DNA of 64,000 nucleotides from Druceiella hillmani. Lineage: Eukaryota > Arthropoda > Insecta > Lepidoptera > Hepialidae. Positions within the stretch are counted from its first letter, which is position 1, and the number at the start of each line of letters is the position of its first letter. A program made the translations under genes and the position numbers. Below the pieces are notes generated by a model. That model saw only the letters and a list, made by a program, of their open reading frames with translations. It was not told the DNA's origin and did no database searches. Of this stretch, positions 43,991 to 57,639 are shown piece by piece. The stretch is from assembly GCA_039881145.1 (NCBI GenBank), contig JAYKKI010000052.1, positions 7,941,501 through 8,005,500 of the forward strand, written 5' to 3'.

Positions 43991-46900
43991 TATACACCTA
44001 TAACAAAAACTACACAAAGCGATATTTTATTATGGCCCCTTACATAAAATGTATGTAAAAAATTCTTTATATAATGAGAATATTATTTCAATGATGACAA
44101 TAACAGGTTGGTATGTCATGAACCAGCGCTATTAGTGGACTGAATTATTCGCTTTGTTATTTGTAATTAATAAAATTTTTTTTTTAATTTTAATAGCACC
44201 ATCCTTATCTACAACTTATCGTGAACATATATGCAAAAACAACATTTTTTCTTATAGATTTCTTTGCGCTTTGCGCTGAAAACTAAATAAAGTAACTTCT
44301 ATAATAAAAAAGTAACTTCTAAATTAAGATGGTTTAGGTTTATCATTTTTATTGCATAAATATTAGAGAGCAAGTGAAATAGGTGATAAGTGGAAAGCTC
44401 CATGCACACGTCGGCACTTTGCAAAAAATAAGGGGATGTGGTAGTCAAACAGAATATTTTCCTTTCCCAACCAAAGCATGAAATTATTAAAAGATACTAA
44501 CTAATTTTCAAGAAATTGCATAAAAGCATTAAAACTATATAATAAAGAAGCTAATTTAATTGATGTCCCAGAAACAAAATTTAAAATATTCTTGTATTTT
44601 TGCCCATTATTTTAATAAGCTCAATGTGTTAATATTTCATACGTCCAGGTTATTGGGTATTTGGGGAATGAATTTGTTCTCTTTTCGTCTTTCTATATGT
44701 CTAATATAGCACACATTTCTTCAGGTCATACAAACCTAACTTTTATATAGTTATACACTGAGGAATAGCTAAAACATTTGAATAAAGTGTTAATATTTCC
44801 GTTGTCCATTTCAATAATTATTTTCGAAAAGTCAAACAACTTATTCTAAATTCCAACTTTAACAAAAACGAGGTAGATTTCACTCTTTGTCCCTGTGTCA
44901 CTGGTATAGCGATATAATTTTAATTGGGAATATATATGTTTCTAATTTTGATACACGTGAAAACCTTATATAAACGATTCTTACTTTATATTTTACGGTT
45001 TTTGATGTGTTGTAAAATATGATTGTAGAAAATAGAAACATGATTAAAATTTTGAAATTTAACAGCAAAATCTTAGGTAAAATCTCGATGTTGTAACAAA
45101 CGAATTATATGACTATATAACTAAAATACAGCTATAAAATATTACAACTTGAGTTAAACCCCTTCATCATTATCATCATCAGTAAGAAAATTCCTAGTAC
45201 TGAACCTAGGCATCCCACGACGTTTGGATATAATAACTTCTCGCGATCTTTGCCAAGTTATTTGTTCCCACTCTGATTTTTTCCGTACATTGAGATTTGT
45301 AAATATTTAAAAATTAATATTTCTTATACTATTGCTGCAAACGCTAAAGTTATAGATATATAAGATTAGCCCTACAATTTCAAAATGGTAGTAGCCCAAA
45401 GAGCAAACAAAATTCTCCAGAAATTCGTTCTACAAGCAAAATATTCGAATGATACATTAATAAAGAAATTTGTAAAATAATTTCTGTCTCAAAAATGTTT
45501 CTATCACTTATAGAGATAATAAAATGCCGTATACTCTAAATACTCTTTTCTAATCTATAAGAACACGATATTCACGGTATTTACACACCTACTAATGCCA
45601 TTTTGAAACACACTTTTTTGAGAAATTTTAACACATATTTATTTATATATTTGCTTTAATATTTTAACACATGCATTAACAAACATGTTCCTAATCAAAT
45701 AACTCATTTTTATTTATTCTCATGAGACAAAAGTACGCCCTCTGAACTAGATATTTTGAATGACTAGACACAAAATAACGTGGTACAATAATTAATTCTT
45801 ATCAATTTTTTATGGGAAGATTATGCTTTTTCTACATACAAAAAATTTCAATTTAAATTTCATTAAAATGATTGAGCCTCGACTAGAAATAAATTAAATA
45901 CCGCCGTAATTTCATTTCTAAATATTTTTTTTTAAATTTGCTTCTCAAACCAAAGTACCGATTCAAAAAGTTTTTCAGATAATATAATGTAAAATATTTG
46001 TCTGTCATATATTAATATGTTTTTTTAATAACGTTGTAAATAATATGGGTAATCAAAACTACGGAATTTGCCTTTACGACCAGTGCTTGTCGTCGTCCTT
46101 ATTTTATATAAGGACCGAGGTGATTGTGTATATGTGATTTCGATAAAAAGATAAACACTATCTAAATTTTACGACTTTATTAAATTCCATTACACTCACA
46201 ATACTTTAATTAAATATATTCTGTGTCAAATAGTTTTGGTGAATGAAAGTTCCATTCCAAACATATGATATAAAAAAAATAAAAAATTTCTTACAGGATT
46301 AACTTCATAGTTAACAAAAATTACTGAAAAGTGCAAGAAAAGTTCTTACATTAAAATAAGAAACAATACAATTTGCCTTGCTATAACCTTTAAGGCTATT
46401 TTTATGTATAAAAATATAAACGTTTTTAACTTCTTTTCTAAGATCGACATTCCTCTTCCATGATTTAAATTTGTTACAAAAATTTGATCCCAGTTTAATT
46501 ATGTGAATATTTCGTTCACCAACAATTTTCAAATTTATTCATAAAATTATATAATACATACTAAAACACATCTTGATAGACAAATATTGGAAAATAATCT
46601 TATAATGCAAGAACAAGCCGATAATTCTTATCCCTTGGCAAAATGGGTTTTTATTAATTTGTCTATGGCCCTTATTGTTAATTAGTCTATCAGACCTATT
46701 ATTCAATTGGCTTAACAACCAAAATTAAATTTGCGCCCAAGGTGATTGGAGTCTTTGCTTAAATTGATAAAAATATTTCCCGCTAACATTCCAAATATTT
46801 TTAGTTAAATTTAGATCTAAAGTGTGAAATGGCCACTCCAACATTAGTATCTCAAAATAATGAATTTGTTGCTTTGTACTGGCAACTGAACAGGAAAGAG

Positions 46901-47651
46901 CGTTATCAAATTAAAAAAAATGATGTGTCATCTTCTGTGAACGTAACGAAATATGACTGGATATATTTTAATAAATTCTGATCACCTTATTATTATACCT
47001 TTTTAAAATTGCTATCTCGGTTTCGCGAATCTTAGATCACGCTAATAATGTAGAAATTGATCCAACAAATCAAATTTAAACCTCTTTTTATCACTTAATA
47101 TCATAAAAGACCAAATATTTCAATTATTTATGTAGTTTTCTCTAAATTTAAATCGTTCCGGTTTTCTTTTCAATTTCTGGTAATTCATATGTCCAGTAAC
47201 GATGTAAATTCCCTAGATATATTAGAATGTAAATTAGTTATTATCTGCGGACTATTCTCTACGTTATGACATACATTTCTCTTAATACTGCACGTCAATA
47301 TTTGATGCCGGACCGATCTCTTCTTGATACCATAATTTTCAATCTCATGTTTTGTAAAGTATTTAACTACACTTTGCAATTTAGAAATTTTAATAACTAT
47401 CCCTCTTCGTTAGCTTTGCAAATAAATACAATAAAAAACTAGACTGCACAACCTTACAGTATTGTCATAAAATAAAGAAATTCACTGAGAAAAAATTCAG
47501 AATTTACCAACTCTCGAAAACAATTGAGTTTTAATTATTCATAGGTTAGGCCATCCACGCTAGAGCTAATGATAAATATTAATCGAACACCTTCATTACA
47601 ATCATTTCAGGCATATTTCAATATAAATGGCATCAAATAAACGACAATACC
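43991..47651. other. Long AT-rich stretch, nothing firmly recognised
   Basis: A slightly GC-richer patch at 45170-45310 can be read on the minus strand as a charged peptide (KKSEWEQITWQRSREVIISK) but matches no family that I know. The rest is low complexity. Confidence 0.45.

Positions 47652-47700
<49 letters not shown>
47652..47700. repeat. (TA)n microsatellite
   Basis: About 24 TA units with one G. Confidence 0.95.
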
Positions 47701-47707
<7 letters not shown>

Positions 47708-49830
47708 GATGCATTTAACAGTAATTCAGTTGCAAAATAAGAATTCTCATAACACCGATTTAAAATTGAAATTGCCTTAAAATTTTCATAACATTTGAAA
47801 AGTATTAAAAATTCAGTTCTAACGTAAAGTACATTGCAAATAGAAAAATCTTATAAATTAACGCATCATTTGCTGCGGTCATTGCGAATTGCCATATCAC
47901 TCGGTTTGTAAAACAGAGACAGCAGAACAAACTTATGAAAGTTTGCCAATCAAAACTTTTTACGTGAGTACGTGTAACAATTTATTACGCTCTGTGACTA
48001 TGACATGAATTTGTCGACATGATAAATGCTCTTGCACATATAGTTGCTAGTATAAAATAAAGGTTTGTAGACTTTGGCACATCGATATTGAACTCAAAAC
48101 CTAAAGAAAATATTTAGAACAGTTTTGAGCAAAAAGCCATATCTGCGATGTTCCTTAGCTTACATAAAGACGATAATCTGCGTGAGCTGAAATTTCATTT
48201 TTCATTTTAAGCAGTGTGATTAACAAGACAGACAGATTAATTGACGTTATTAAAAATAAGGGCAAACGAACAATTAAAGACACAGATTCGTAGAAAAGAC
48301 CAAAGATTCCAGAATTGTTTGTGTGCTTGTTAAATTATTTATTAGAATTTATCTCTTAATTTGTGTTTTAATTTGCCTTATATAATGGCGCCGATATATT
48401 TGTAAAAGTTATGGATTAAATGGAAATTTTCTGGTATGGGTCCATATTTTACAAAACATTATATGTTAAAGTGAAGTTTTCATATTTCCCGTTTTCTGAA
48501 AAATAAAGGAGACATTCTCATTTTCCTTTACATGTAAAGAAGCGCCTCAAAACAAAAATTTAAGCAAATTTTAGTACCACTTCTAGTTTCGCATCAAGTA
48601 AAAATATGTTGTGTATAAAGGTAACTTCCATTACTGAAATTGAAAAAATATTACTAGTTTAAACCTCGGGGTTTACTAAATATTGACGGTTAAATTTATG
48701 AAATATCATTGATCCTTAATCATAAGTTTCTTCATTACGGTTTGTCATATCATATACCGTAATCCGTAGAATATCAAACTATCAATATGATGTAATACGC
48801 CCACTTCACTCAGCAATAACCCATGGTTTTCAAAATATCGAACAACTCTATTACTTTTAATTTATTCACGACACGCTTTTGTCGAGATTACCTTGAGAAT
48901 TGTAAGGAAAAATAATTTGATTGATAAAAACAAATTTATGCACTATGTACTAACATCATATTTCATTTTCAAATTACGTGAATCATAATACTTTTTACTA
49001 GACACACTATATTCAACATTATCTTTAGGTTTTCGAGGTTTGTCTTTGATGACATTCTGGATTGGGTCTATTATTTAGACATCACTGTTAGGTAAGGGGT
49101 TTGTATATTATAAACTACACTGTTTAATAATCACATTAAAAAAATTTTTGAAAAAAATTACAACACAATTTTAAAGTAGCGCAGTAAACACAAAAAATAC
49201 AACCTTAAAGCGAACTGTTAAAACATATACTCCTACATATTTTTATGACACTATCACCTATCTTATGCTATCCTGTTTCTTTACGGCGCAAATTGATCAA
49301 TCTATTTTACTTTTTTTTCTGTTCTTTAATTCGCTCGCGGGATTAATATACATGATACGGCACTTTTGGTATTTATTAGAAAGAAACATGGCAACCCACC
49401 AATCGACCAAAAGCTATATATAATTTCGAACAAAAGTTATATCAACCTCACTTAGTTTAAGTTATAATAAATTATACTATTATTTTTAATATTTATTTAA
49501 TGAATATGCATGCTATAAATAACTAATACCATTCCTCTTTCAAGTACTTAAGTTATTTTATTTAAATTTATACACGTTTGATCAATGGACGGAAATGCAA
49601 GTAACAATAGGGTTTACTCGGTCTATGGATAGGAACCCTAAAACTTATGTTTCGTTGCATGGAAAATGAAATCTTAAACCTAAACTGATACACATAAAAC
49701 TAAATAACATATTAAGAAAACAATAGAAATTGGAAAACTGTTACGGACAAACGAATGAACGAGTTAAAATTATGAGAATTCTTCATCTAATTACAGAACC
49801 ATGGCAAAGGAGAAATTATTTTTAAAAATT
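47701..49830. other. AT-rich DNA, nothing recognised
   Basis: No supported feature. Confidence 0.5.
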
Positions 49831-49975
49831 AAATATTTTTGTCGTTAATTTTGTAGAAATTCATAATTCACAATTAAATTAAACTACGTGATGTAGTATT
49901 ATTTTTATTTTCTTTAAGTTCTTTACTACGACCTACGTTTCGCTGTATTACGTCTTCACGTGGGTTATTAGGAAA
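49831..49975 (-). mobile_element. Hammerhead-bearing small retroelement, copy 3 (partial)
   Basis: The plus strand reads GTCGTTAATTTTGTAGAAAT, then TCATAATTCACAATTAAAT and ACTACGTGATGTAGTATTAT, then CTTTAAGTTCTTTACTACGA. These are the inverted equivalents of the tail and arm of copy 1. The ribozyme core follows, and similarity stops after GGGTTATTAGGAAAGAT. Only one arm is present. This copy shows that the arm plus tail is the conserved unit. Confidence 0.7.
49925..49964 (-). ncRNA. Degenerate hammerhead ribozyme-like motif, copy 3
   Basis: Minus strand from 49964: CCCAC, then GUGAAGA in place of CUGAAGA, a shortened stem II (CGUAAUACAGC), GAAA, ACGUAGGU, GUC and GUAG. The substitution of the invariant C3 and the damaged stem II predict that it is inactive. 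Confidence 0.6.
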
Positions 49976-50504
49976 GATATTTAGGTATATCCGTTCACTA
50001 TTTCTCAATTTCTATATTGATCCACATAATTCCAAAATACGGCACCCCCTTTTAGTAATACTGATCTGTCGTCCTCACCAATAATTAGCATTATACAGGA
50101 GACTCCGATGTTAACAATTCTTTATTTATTTATGCATTCTAAAAACACCTCCGAAATCGAAACTTCATCCAAACTTTCATTATCATGTTTTTGCTCTCCT
50201 TGGTCACTCCTCCTACCTAATCATATCATCCTATTCCTAATTCCTTTCCTTGTCATCTCTCTACTATCATCTATTTAAGTTTACTGTCGTAACTGAATTT
50301 CTTTTATATCAATTAATTACTCTTTTTTTATTTCATATAGTGCTCATAATCTATTGCAGACCACTAAAACCATAGAACGTATTAAATTGGCGTTATACAA
50401 TTATTATTATAATTAACCTAAGAATATAAAATTAACAAAATAAATTCTGCAATTGTCCTGGGAAGAAAACTAGGTTTCAAGAACTAGCAGGTAAATATTT
50501 TTTT

Positions 50505-50760
50505 ATAGCTATTATAAAGGAAACAGGTATAAACATGATAAAGGAAACAGGTATCAATTATGATAACAAAAATAATTTTTATTACCCAGATTATAATATT
50601 GACTTTTAAATATTAACTAATTATAATAATGACATTTTATATAATTAGTTAATATTTATATAATATTTATATAATTAGTTAATATACATTTAGTTAATGA
50701 TATATAGTATTTTTTTAAATACCAAATATTAACTAATATGTAAAAATTAACTAATAATCT
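50505..50760. repeat. Short duplications and TTAGTTAATAT-type repeats
   Basis: ATAAAGGAAACAGGTAT is duplicated in tandem at 50512-50560. Further on, TAATTAGTTAATAT and its inverse ATTAACTAAT recur several times to 50755, giving an AT-rich cruciform-prone block. Confidence 0.7.
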
Positions 50761-51354
50761 CTTTGATTCATACCTCGATGCCTTAATAAGGCCAAACACT
50801 ATTTCAAACGACAAATAAACATCAAACGAGCGAATAGCAAATAAAATTGGAAAGAATCAAACGATTTCGATGTACATTTGAATGTCGTAAATCGAATATA
50901 GGAATGAGCTCGATCGTAAAATGCGATCAGGAAAATGATCACATACTGACATTTCAGTAAATTCCTTGCACCAGGACGCCATGTCCCAATGCTCGATCTC
51001 AGGATTTTGCCTTTTTTTACAATTTTATGCTGATATATTGAGTAAAGTGGAATTTGGAGTTAATTTTTTAATAAAATCTGGAAATAGATTTTTTATTTTA
51101 TTAATTAATAATTTTACGTGTTTAGGAAAATCAAATCTACATAACAGTATAAATGTCTTAAGTATCACTGGTCGAAAAGTAAATATTACTTACATATAGT
51201 TATAAGTGGTAAATTATTATCACATGAATGTTAAAATATTATCACATGATTAGATCGATTAAATCATCTATTACTTGTTTCATTTTAGAAAATAAATTTC
51301 TATCATAAGTTATGCAATGAAAACTTGAAATAAGTAATAATATATCTACACTAG

Positions 51355-51460
51355 TTAGTAATGAAGTTAATGAAATATATATTTTTATTCAACTCTTGTA
51401 GATATGCTGTTGAAAATAAATTAATAGTTAAAAATATTAACCAGTAACCCTAGGTAATTG
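51355..51460. repeat. Dispersed repeat, pair with 5255-5350
   Basis: ATATGCTGTTGAAAATAAAT, then AAAATATTAACCAG, matches the 5.3-kb copy. Downstream, GTCATTATTTTGATAT is itself duplicated (about 51461 and 51491). Confidence 0.55.
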
Positions 51461-52099
51461 ATGTCATTATTTTGATATAAATCAAATTGATGTTGTTATT
51501 CTGATATTAATAAAAAAATACTATTCAAAGTTTTTAGTCATTTTTACTAGCATATTTTGAAACGAATACCACGATTTATCTTTAACACTTTTCTTGTCTT
51601 CACTTGATTATGGAAATATAAACTCCGTGAAGATTATTAAGACGATTTAAAGATATTATTTCACATTTTATACCAAATCTATGGACTCATATTGCCATTG
51701 ATTGTATCATAATGACTTTGTTGCATCCTTCATTCAAAAAGAAAGAGTTCTTTCTGTAAATACTCCTTAATTTTCTTCTCCTTTCTCCTATCCATGGTCC
51801 ACATCGAATTTGAGGTCAACTCTCCTTTTCAGTTTTTGCCACATCAGTTTTTTCGTATTGCCGTTGAGTTCATGTCCATAGATTTAATATTTTTTAACTT
51901 AAAACTTTGCAACTTTAAATTTTCCTCCAATATACTTGTTCTTAATTTTATCTAATCTCGTAACTCCCCCGGTCCAGCACAGCATATTCATTTATGTAAC
52001 CTGTGCTTTATTCATCATTAGTGCTTGCTAATAAACCCGACTTTTGAGTTAAATGGGCATCTACTGTCACATAATACACCAGATAGTAAACTCTATTTG

Positions 52100-52930
52100 A
52101 ACCAAGCAGATGTTATTCTGAGCTGGATATCTCTTTCGGTGCCAGGAATACTTATTAAAATGTGAAGATATCGTCATTAGATGGTTACAAAAATTACGTC
52201 AAAAAGATATTTTCCATACCATCTCCTGTTCTATCCGTCCATGGAAAATTTTAAAGTAATTTGGAATGACTTAAAAACATATCCGTACAGCGTTTCCACA
52301 ACCTTCCAGCATAGACAGTGAAGAATTCTCCAAAGCATTCAGGTCCAAAATGACGTGTCTGAAAAATTTTGTAGGCTTTAAAATATAAGGCTATGCACTG
52401 ATATTGAAATATGAGTAGAAGTTATTATGGAGTTCAATATTATTTAAAATGTCAAAAAAGGGATGTTTGGTCGATACTTATTAAAAGTGGAGCAAATACT
52501 TAAATTTTATTTTACGGTCTTATTTCTAGAAGTCAAAACAAGTAAAATAAATATAATCAGAATTTGCCAAAGGTACGTTTAAAATCCTAATGGGAAGTGT
52601 TATTTCAAAATATCATAACCAACATCTTATATTTGGGGACATCTAGTGAAAAATTTACCATAGAATTCACTTACAAAATAACGCATCTGAATGTTTTTCC
52701 AGGCATTAAAACGAAAGACTAGGTATGAGTAAAAGATATTATAGAATTCAATATTCCTAAAAATGTTAAAAAAGGGTTGGTGTAGTCGATTGTATATCTA
52801 TGCTTATTAAAATAGTGACCAATACTCGAATTATCTTTTTTATGTTATACCATGAAATAGAAAAAGTGAAAATAATTATAATCAGAGTTTACCAAATATA
52901 TGTTTCAAATCAATGGATGGGGGTGAATTC
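52100..52930 (+). repeat. Diverged tandem repeat with 326-bp period
   Basis: The landmark CTTATTAAAA occurs at 52151, 52477 and 52803, twice separated by exactly 326 bases. Between the second and third units the match is clear: ATGAGTA(G/A)AAG(T/A)TATTAT, TTCAATATT, AAAAAAGGG, ATAATCAGA(A/G)TTT(G/A)CCAAA, AATGG. The first unit is weaker. A possible third boundary near 52923 is disturbed. This is an old satellite or a multiply duplicated segment. Confidence 0.7.
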
Positions 52931-53180
52931 TTTAGAAAAAGATACAACCAACGCTGTGGCGACGCCTCGTGAAATAACCCGTAACCAAGTATCAAAAAAT
53001 ACTTTCTTATTATGCCTTAAAATTGCATAACACGAAAGATAAAATGAAAATATACATAAATAAAGAATAGTTTCATCATGTATTTCTTGTTTTATAAACA
53101 TAAAATCAGACAACACTCGCTGAACTAATCTAAAGATTATATATTGGCTATAATAAATTGATTATATTTGCCACGTTCAT

Positions 53181-53415
53181 GGCGTGAGATACCGGCCGCC
53201 TGGAAAATTGAAGCAGGGCACCAAGAAAAATATGGACTAGTCATATTTACAAAGGTCCCCAGGACCAACATTTGATCCTCGAGGAAGATAAAACTTTCGT
53301 TAAAGATTAGAAGATTGCCAGTTGTGGAAGGAAATGATCAATGAGGTTCAGAATCGCGCGTCATCCACAGAAACATATTGACTACGAAACCGATTTCCCT
53401 CGTAAGTCGTTAGGT
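53181..53415 (+). pseudogene. LINE reverse-transcriptase C-terminal fragment (copy B)
   Basis: In one frame with several stops, the text reads GVRYRPPGKLKQGTKKNMD, then a broken stretch, then RLEDCQLWKEMINEVQNRA. The first part fits the GxRxxGRPxxRWxD block and the second the DRxxWKxMIN block at the end of LINE polymerases. The DNA is alignable with copy A at 5990-6120 (ATACCGGC/ATCCGGC, GGAAAATTGAAG/GGAAAGTTCAAG, AAAATATGGAC). It sits about 0.5 kb before a shared 3' segment, as in copy A. Confidence 0.55.
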
Positions 53416-53689
53416 AGAGACAAAAGAAGATACACCCAAACAGAGAGAAAATAATAAGTTGACACCAAATATTTATCAATTAGCAACAACAGTGCGTGTA
53501 CAGTTCGAAAATAGTGGTACACATTTGTTGCATAGTAAAAACGACGTCATTTGCTATATGAAGGTGAAAATTGACAGAATTATCAATTCAAAAAATTACT
53601 ATTCTAATTATTTGGATGTTATGTATCGGTATTGTCCATTCACTAAAAATATTTAACAACACAAAATCGAGATAAGCAATAATATATTA

Positions 53690-54040
53690 ATGTGCCGCGT
53701 TGGGACTAAAATTCATTCAAGTAGCTCGCCAAAACTCTTGGGAGTGATTTTCGTAAGTAGACATACTCTTGAGAGCACTTTATTGAGAGGCGATTCACAA
53801 CCCTCGGCTGGCAAACACGAAGAAACTTTCTGGTCGATGAACATACTCATGTATTTTCATTTTATTCATCTCGCTAAGATTGGATACATCATTTCAACAT
53901 TGTGCGTATTTTCAGAGTTGTTTGCTGATAGCACCTACAATATAAATAATTTATGCCATTAGGTATGTCGAAGTTATATTAAATTTTGCACATTTGATAT
54001 GCAAAATAACATCCACTTAGAATTACAGTTGAATTTTTTG
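53690..54040 (+). repeat. LINE 3' segment, pair with 6530-6920
   Basis: Collinear with 6530-6920 as described there. An open frame at 53690-53962 is not conserved in the partner, which carries stops, so this is taken as untranslated sequence. Confidence 0.7.
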
Positions 54041-55059
54041 TTCTAAAATATAAAGCAAAATACGAATAGTACATTAACTCTAAAATTATAATTATTATTA
54101 GATATAATAATATATTTATTTTTTGTTTTACAAATATTGGGATGCCGGTCTTTCTTTAATGTATTTATGCCATTTGACCAAAATAAACTTATATTTAAAT
54201 ATGTCTTATGACCGTTAGTTTCAATTATATTGTTCCATTTATGGAAATTGACATATGTCCGTGAAAAACTAATTTTTTTATCTTCAAATTCTATGTACTC
54301 TTCCACATCCTGTAACAGGACCTATCGAGCACGAATGGAACTCCTCCTACAAGGGTACACATTTAAGCTTTTATAAAAATTTAATAGTACGTAATAGTCT
54401 TATTAAAATATTTACATTTTCATTTTTACAATTTTATATTACCTGCAGATCTTTCATAAGCGCACATTTCAAAACAATTTATGTAATATAACTATAATTT
54501 GACGATTTACAGATTCTATCCTTCACTTGATATCTGAGACCTTGCTTCTTGCCAAATTTTAAGATTCTAGGTAAACAGGAAATAAAGGTTGGAGAATTGC
54601 TGAATAGCGTTTTCGAAGATCCTCCATCCAAGAAGAGTGAGTATCCATCTTAAAAACCTAAATCTAACTGCTTCCATTTTTTCATGCTACTACTTAAAAG
54701 CTGGTAGAAGTTTTAGCGAAAAAGGAAAAACGGAATCCTCTTAAAATTACCTATGTACCCGTCTCGCTATGAAATGAACAAACTTTAAATTTGGCCTAAT
54801 AATAACACACATTTACCATCATGAATTTCAAAAGATAATACTCAAAAATTGCAAAGGAACATTACAGGGGGAAAATCAAATAGCGGAATTTCTTTTAATT
54901 TCATGGATAGGAGGTGTCGTTCGAAAGAATTAATAAGGAGGGTCTCAAAAATATTAATTTTGCAGTGGATTTCTCAAGCTATACAATAAAAAATATAAAG
55001 AAAAATAGATTCCGTCCCATTTATAATATACATATAATGGAAAATGTGCACAATTTTCA
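54041..55059. other. Intergenic DNA, nothing firmly recognised
   Basis: The patch at 54540-54600 (TTGCTTCTTGCCAAATTTTA, AGATTCTAGGT) resembles wording common to insect repeats, but no second copy in the window confirms it. The frame at 54914-55165 has no domain. Confidence 0.4.
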
Positions 55060-55235
55060 AGACACATTTATGGAAGGATCTTCCAAAAATCTTCTAGACT
55101 TTAATACTTCAGAAGAAAACGTGAATAAACGGGGGCAATATAATATAATCCGTTTAATAATATAATCCGTTTAAAACAGACATCGCTACCCTAAAAAGCT
55201 GCACTTGATCTGCTGAATATAACATAAATCTACAA
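55060..55235. repeat. Dispersed repeat, pair with 8270-8450
   Basis: Partner of 8270-8450. Here TATAATCCGTTTAA is duplicated in tandem (55141-55175). Confidence 0.6.
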
Positions 55236-56689
55236 CTAAATATCTTATTTTAGTTAATAATTTTATTGTTTAACAGTTTCAAGATAAATTCTATAACTAT
55301 CGTGTTAATTTTGAAAAGCTTATTTAAAGCTTATTTCTTGTGTTAAATGGATAGAAATATGTAAAGCTATAATAGATAGACAAATAAATTTGACGAGGAG
55401 AATAATGCATCCTTTTAAGTGAGAACCTCCAAAAAAAAAAATCTGACTTGTTTTAAATATCGAATCCTACGTTCAAGACTAATTTTATGAAAACCTATTT
55501 AGTTCATTTTTAAAGCTTCCCGATAGGCTAGATATTTAAAACTTGGCACACATACCTGTAGTTGTTTCCGGTAGTAATTCGTTATTAAGACGATGATGAA
55601 GAAAATATCTAATGATGGAAATGGAGGAAATGCAAAAGTTCTCCTTAAATATTAATTATACACCCTTCGAGTCACTGGCCTTGGTATGTTTTTTGTTTGC
55701 GGGGGATTTTCTTATGAAGGAAACAAAAGGATTTTCATAATATTTAGTAGTTGACACATCACATTTTGTCTTTTTTAACTTGTCTTGGATTTCTTATTTC
55801 TTTACATTAAAAATAAAAGCTTATTCTGTTTTCTTTTGTTTATTCTATTTTTTTTATCGTTATTTCTGAACAAGTGATGCCTTATATTGACAAAAATTTG
55901 ATAATCGAGTTAAAATTTGAAGTTAGAAATGGCCGAATTACATATGTAGAAGAAAAATAAGTGTCGTCTAAAAATATTTAGAATACCGCATATAAATTAC
56001 GGGAACCTAGTTCTGTAAATCTGTCATTTACGCGTTTTTCCAATGTCTTTCTGACAAATTGTATATAATTTCATGTACGTAAAGTAGATTATAATTCGAT
56101 TACATTAAAATCAAAACCTACGAATTTCATTTTATCCTTTCCGCTATAAGACATTTCCACTATAAGAACTCGATACATTATAATTACTCTCTTTTCCGTG
56201 GATATAAATGATTTGATATTATTTTTAATACGTTTTTTTTCTACCTAGCAATACACCTAGCAATAAGACGATTATGTTTATATGATATCTTTGATTCATT
56301 GAATTAAAAACATAGCTGAGAAAATTGGACTCTTAGATGATATCTAAGCAACACTTAGGATATAATTCTATTCAAATTATTTTCTATTTAAATTGAAATA
56401 GAAAATGGTCACTTTGAATTAAAATTTTGTCCAATCTTTTGATAATATTTTATTCATAAACTGACAGTTTAAATCATTTAATTAGCAATCACTTGTAATT
56501 AAATCTCGTTAAATTTTCTCATTTCACTTCGAAATAATTTTAAGCTTTAAATTAAACTGATAAAAAAAATAAATTTGTCGTTCAATAAAACAGAAAGTAT
56601 CTTTAAATGTTTTGAAGTAAAAGAAATATAATTTGAGCAGTAAAAAGAAAATTTTGAACTTTTATAATAAAATCAGGTTTAAGTGTTCA
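55236..56689. other. AT-rich DNA, nothing recognised
   Basis: No supported feature. Confidence 0.5.
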
Positions 56690-56836
56690 TATATATTAAT
56701 AAGTTTGATATTTTAAGTAGCTTATATCTTTAGAAACTTCCAAAGACTAAATTAGAAAAGTAGTAACGTTAATATCAGGGAGTTACAAAGGAAATACTTT
56801 AGAATAACGACGACATTATAAGATGAAATATATATG
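56690..56836. repeat. Dispersed repeat, pair with 10440-10615
   Basis: Partner of 10440-10615. Both copies end with AGATGAAATATATA. Confidence 0.7.
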
Positions 56837-56889
56837 GGAAGGATTTCTAAAGATAGAATATAATAACGGTCTTTTTTCTTTACGTAAGT

Positions 56890-56890
<1 letters not shown>

Positions 56891-56960
<70 letters not shown>

Positions 56961-56995
56961 TCCTTACTGTATATATATATATATATAGTAAGGAA
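56891..56995. repeat. (TA)n microsatellite followed by a perfect TA-cored palindrome
   Basis: About 32 TA units run to 56954. After TTATAT comes TTCCTTACT, a TA core and AGTAAGGAA (56960-56995), a palindrome with perfectly complementary 9-base GC-containing arms. Confidence 0.95.
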
Positions 56996-57639
56996 AAAAT
57001 TATTAAATTTTGAATGTCGTTAGGAACCTATTCGGGTAAAGGCCTCCTACAGCGCTATGGACTATAGTGTTAAGCCTATGGACTGCCTTGTCTTCTTTTG
57101 CCTATTGCTCTCTTCCATAGCGTCACTTTTCCTTCATTTGACTTCGTGCATTCTATCAATATGACGTGTCCGTTTCCATTTCTGTTTTGAGCAGTATTCT
57201 AACGCATCACCTACTCTTGTCTTCTCGTTTTATTTTGAAAATATTCACTTTTATGACTCTCTGGTACGTAGGTAGTTATTTTATTCATTTTCTGCTTTAA
57301 TGTATTTACAAGTCTAGAAACCATACATCAGCCATAAAATAAGACAAAGATCTAAGGTAATAGGTTTAGTCGTTTTAGATTTAGGCACAATGAACTCTTA
57401 AGAACTTCTCTTAAGCTCCAGAATTTGTAGCAGGTTTTATTAATTCTTATGACGATTTCTTCACTATTATTGCTAGGTCTTATAGATAGCTGACTTCAAA
57501 GGTGTATATACTCTCTCACATATTCTAGATATATATTGTCCATTAAGATATTTTTCGTAACACTTTTTGTCATAATTTTTATCTTTTCTATATTCACTTC
57601 CAAAGGAAATCCTTTGTTAGCAATATATAGACTATCAAG

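Noticed and set aside
45170..45310. Minus-strand charged peptide as a LINE or DNA-binding tail
   Set aside because: No family pattern could be matched and there is no second copy in the window.
54540..54600. Homology of the TTGCCAAATTTTAAGATTCT patch to the 326-bp repeat
   Set aside because: Only a short shared phrase (TTGCCAAA) supports it, which is too little in AT-rich DNA.
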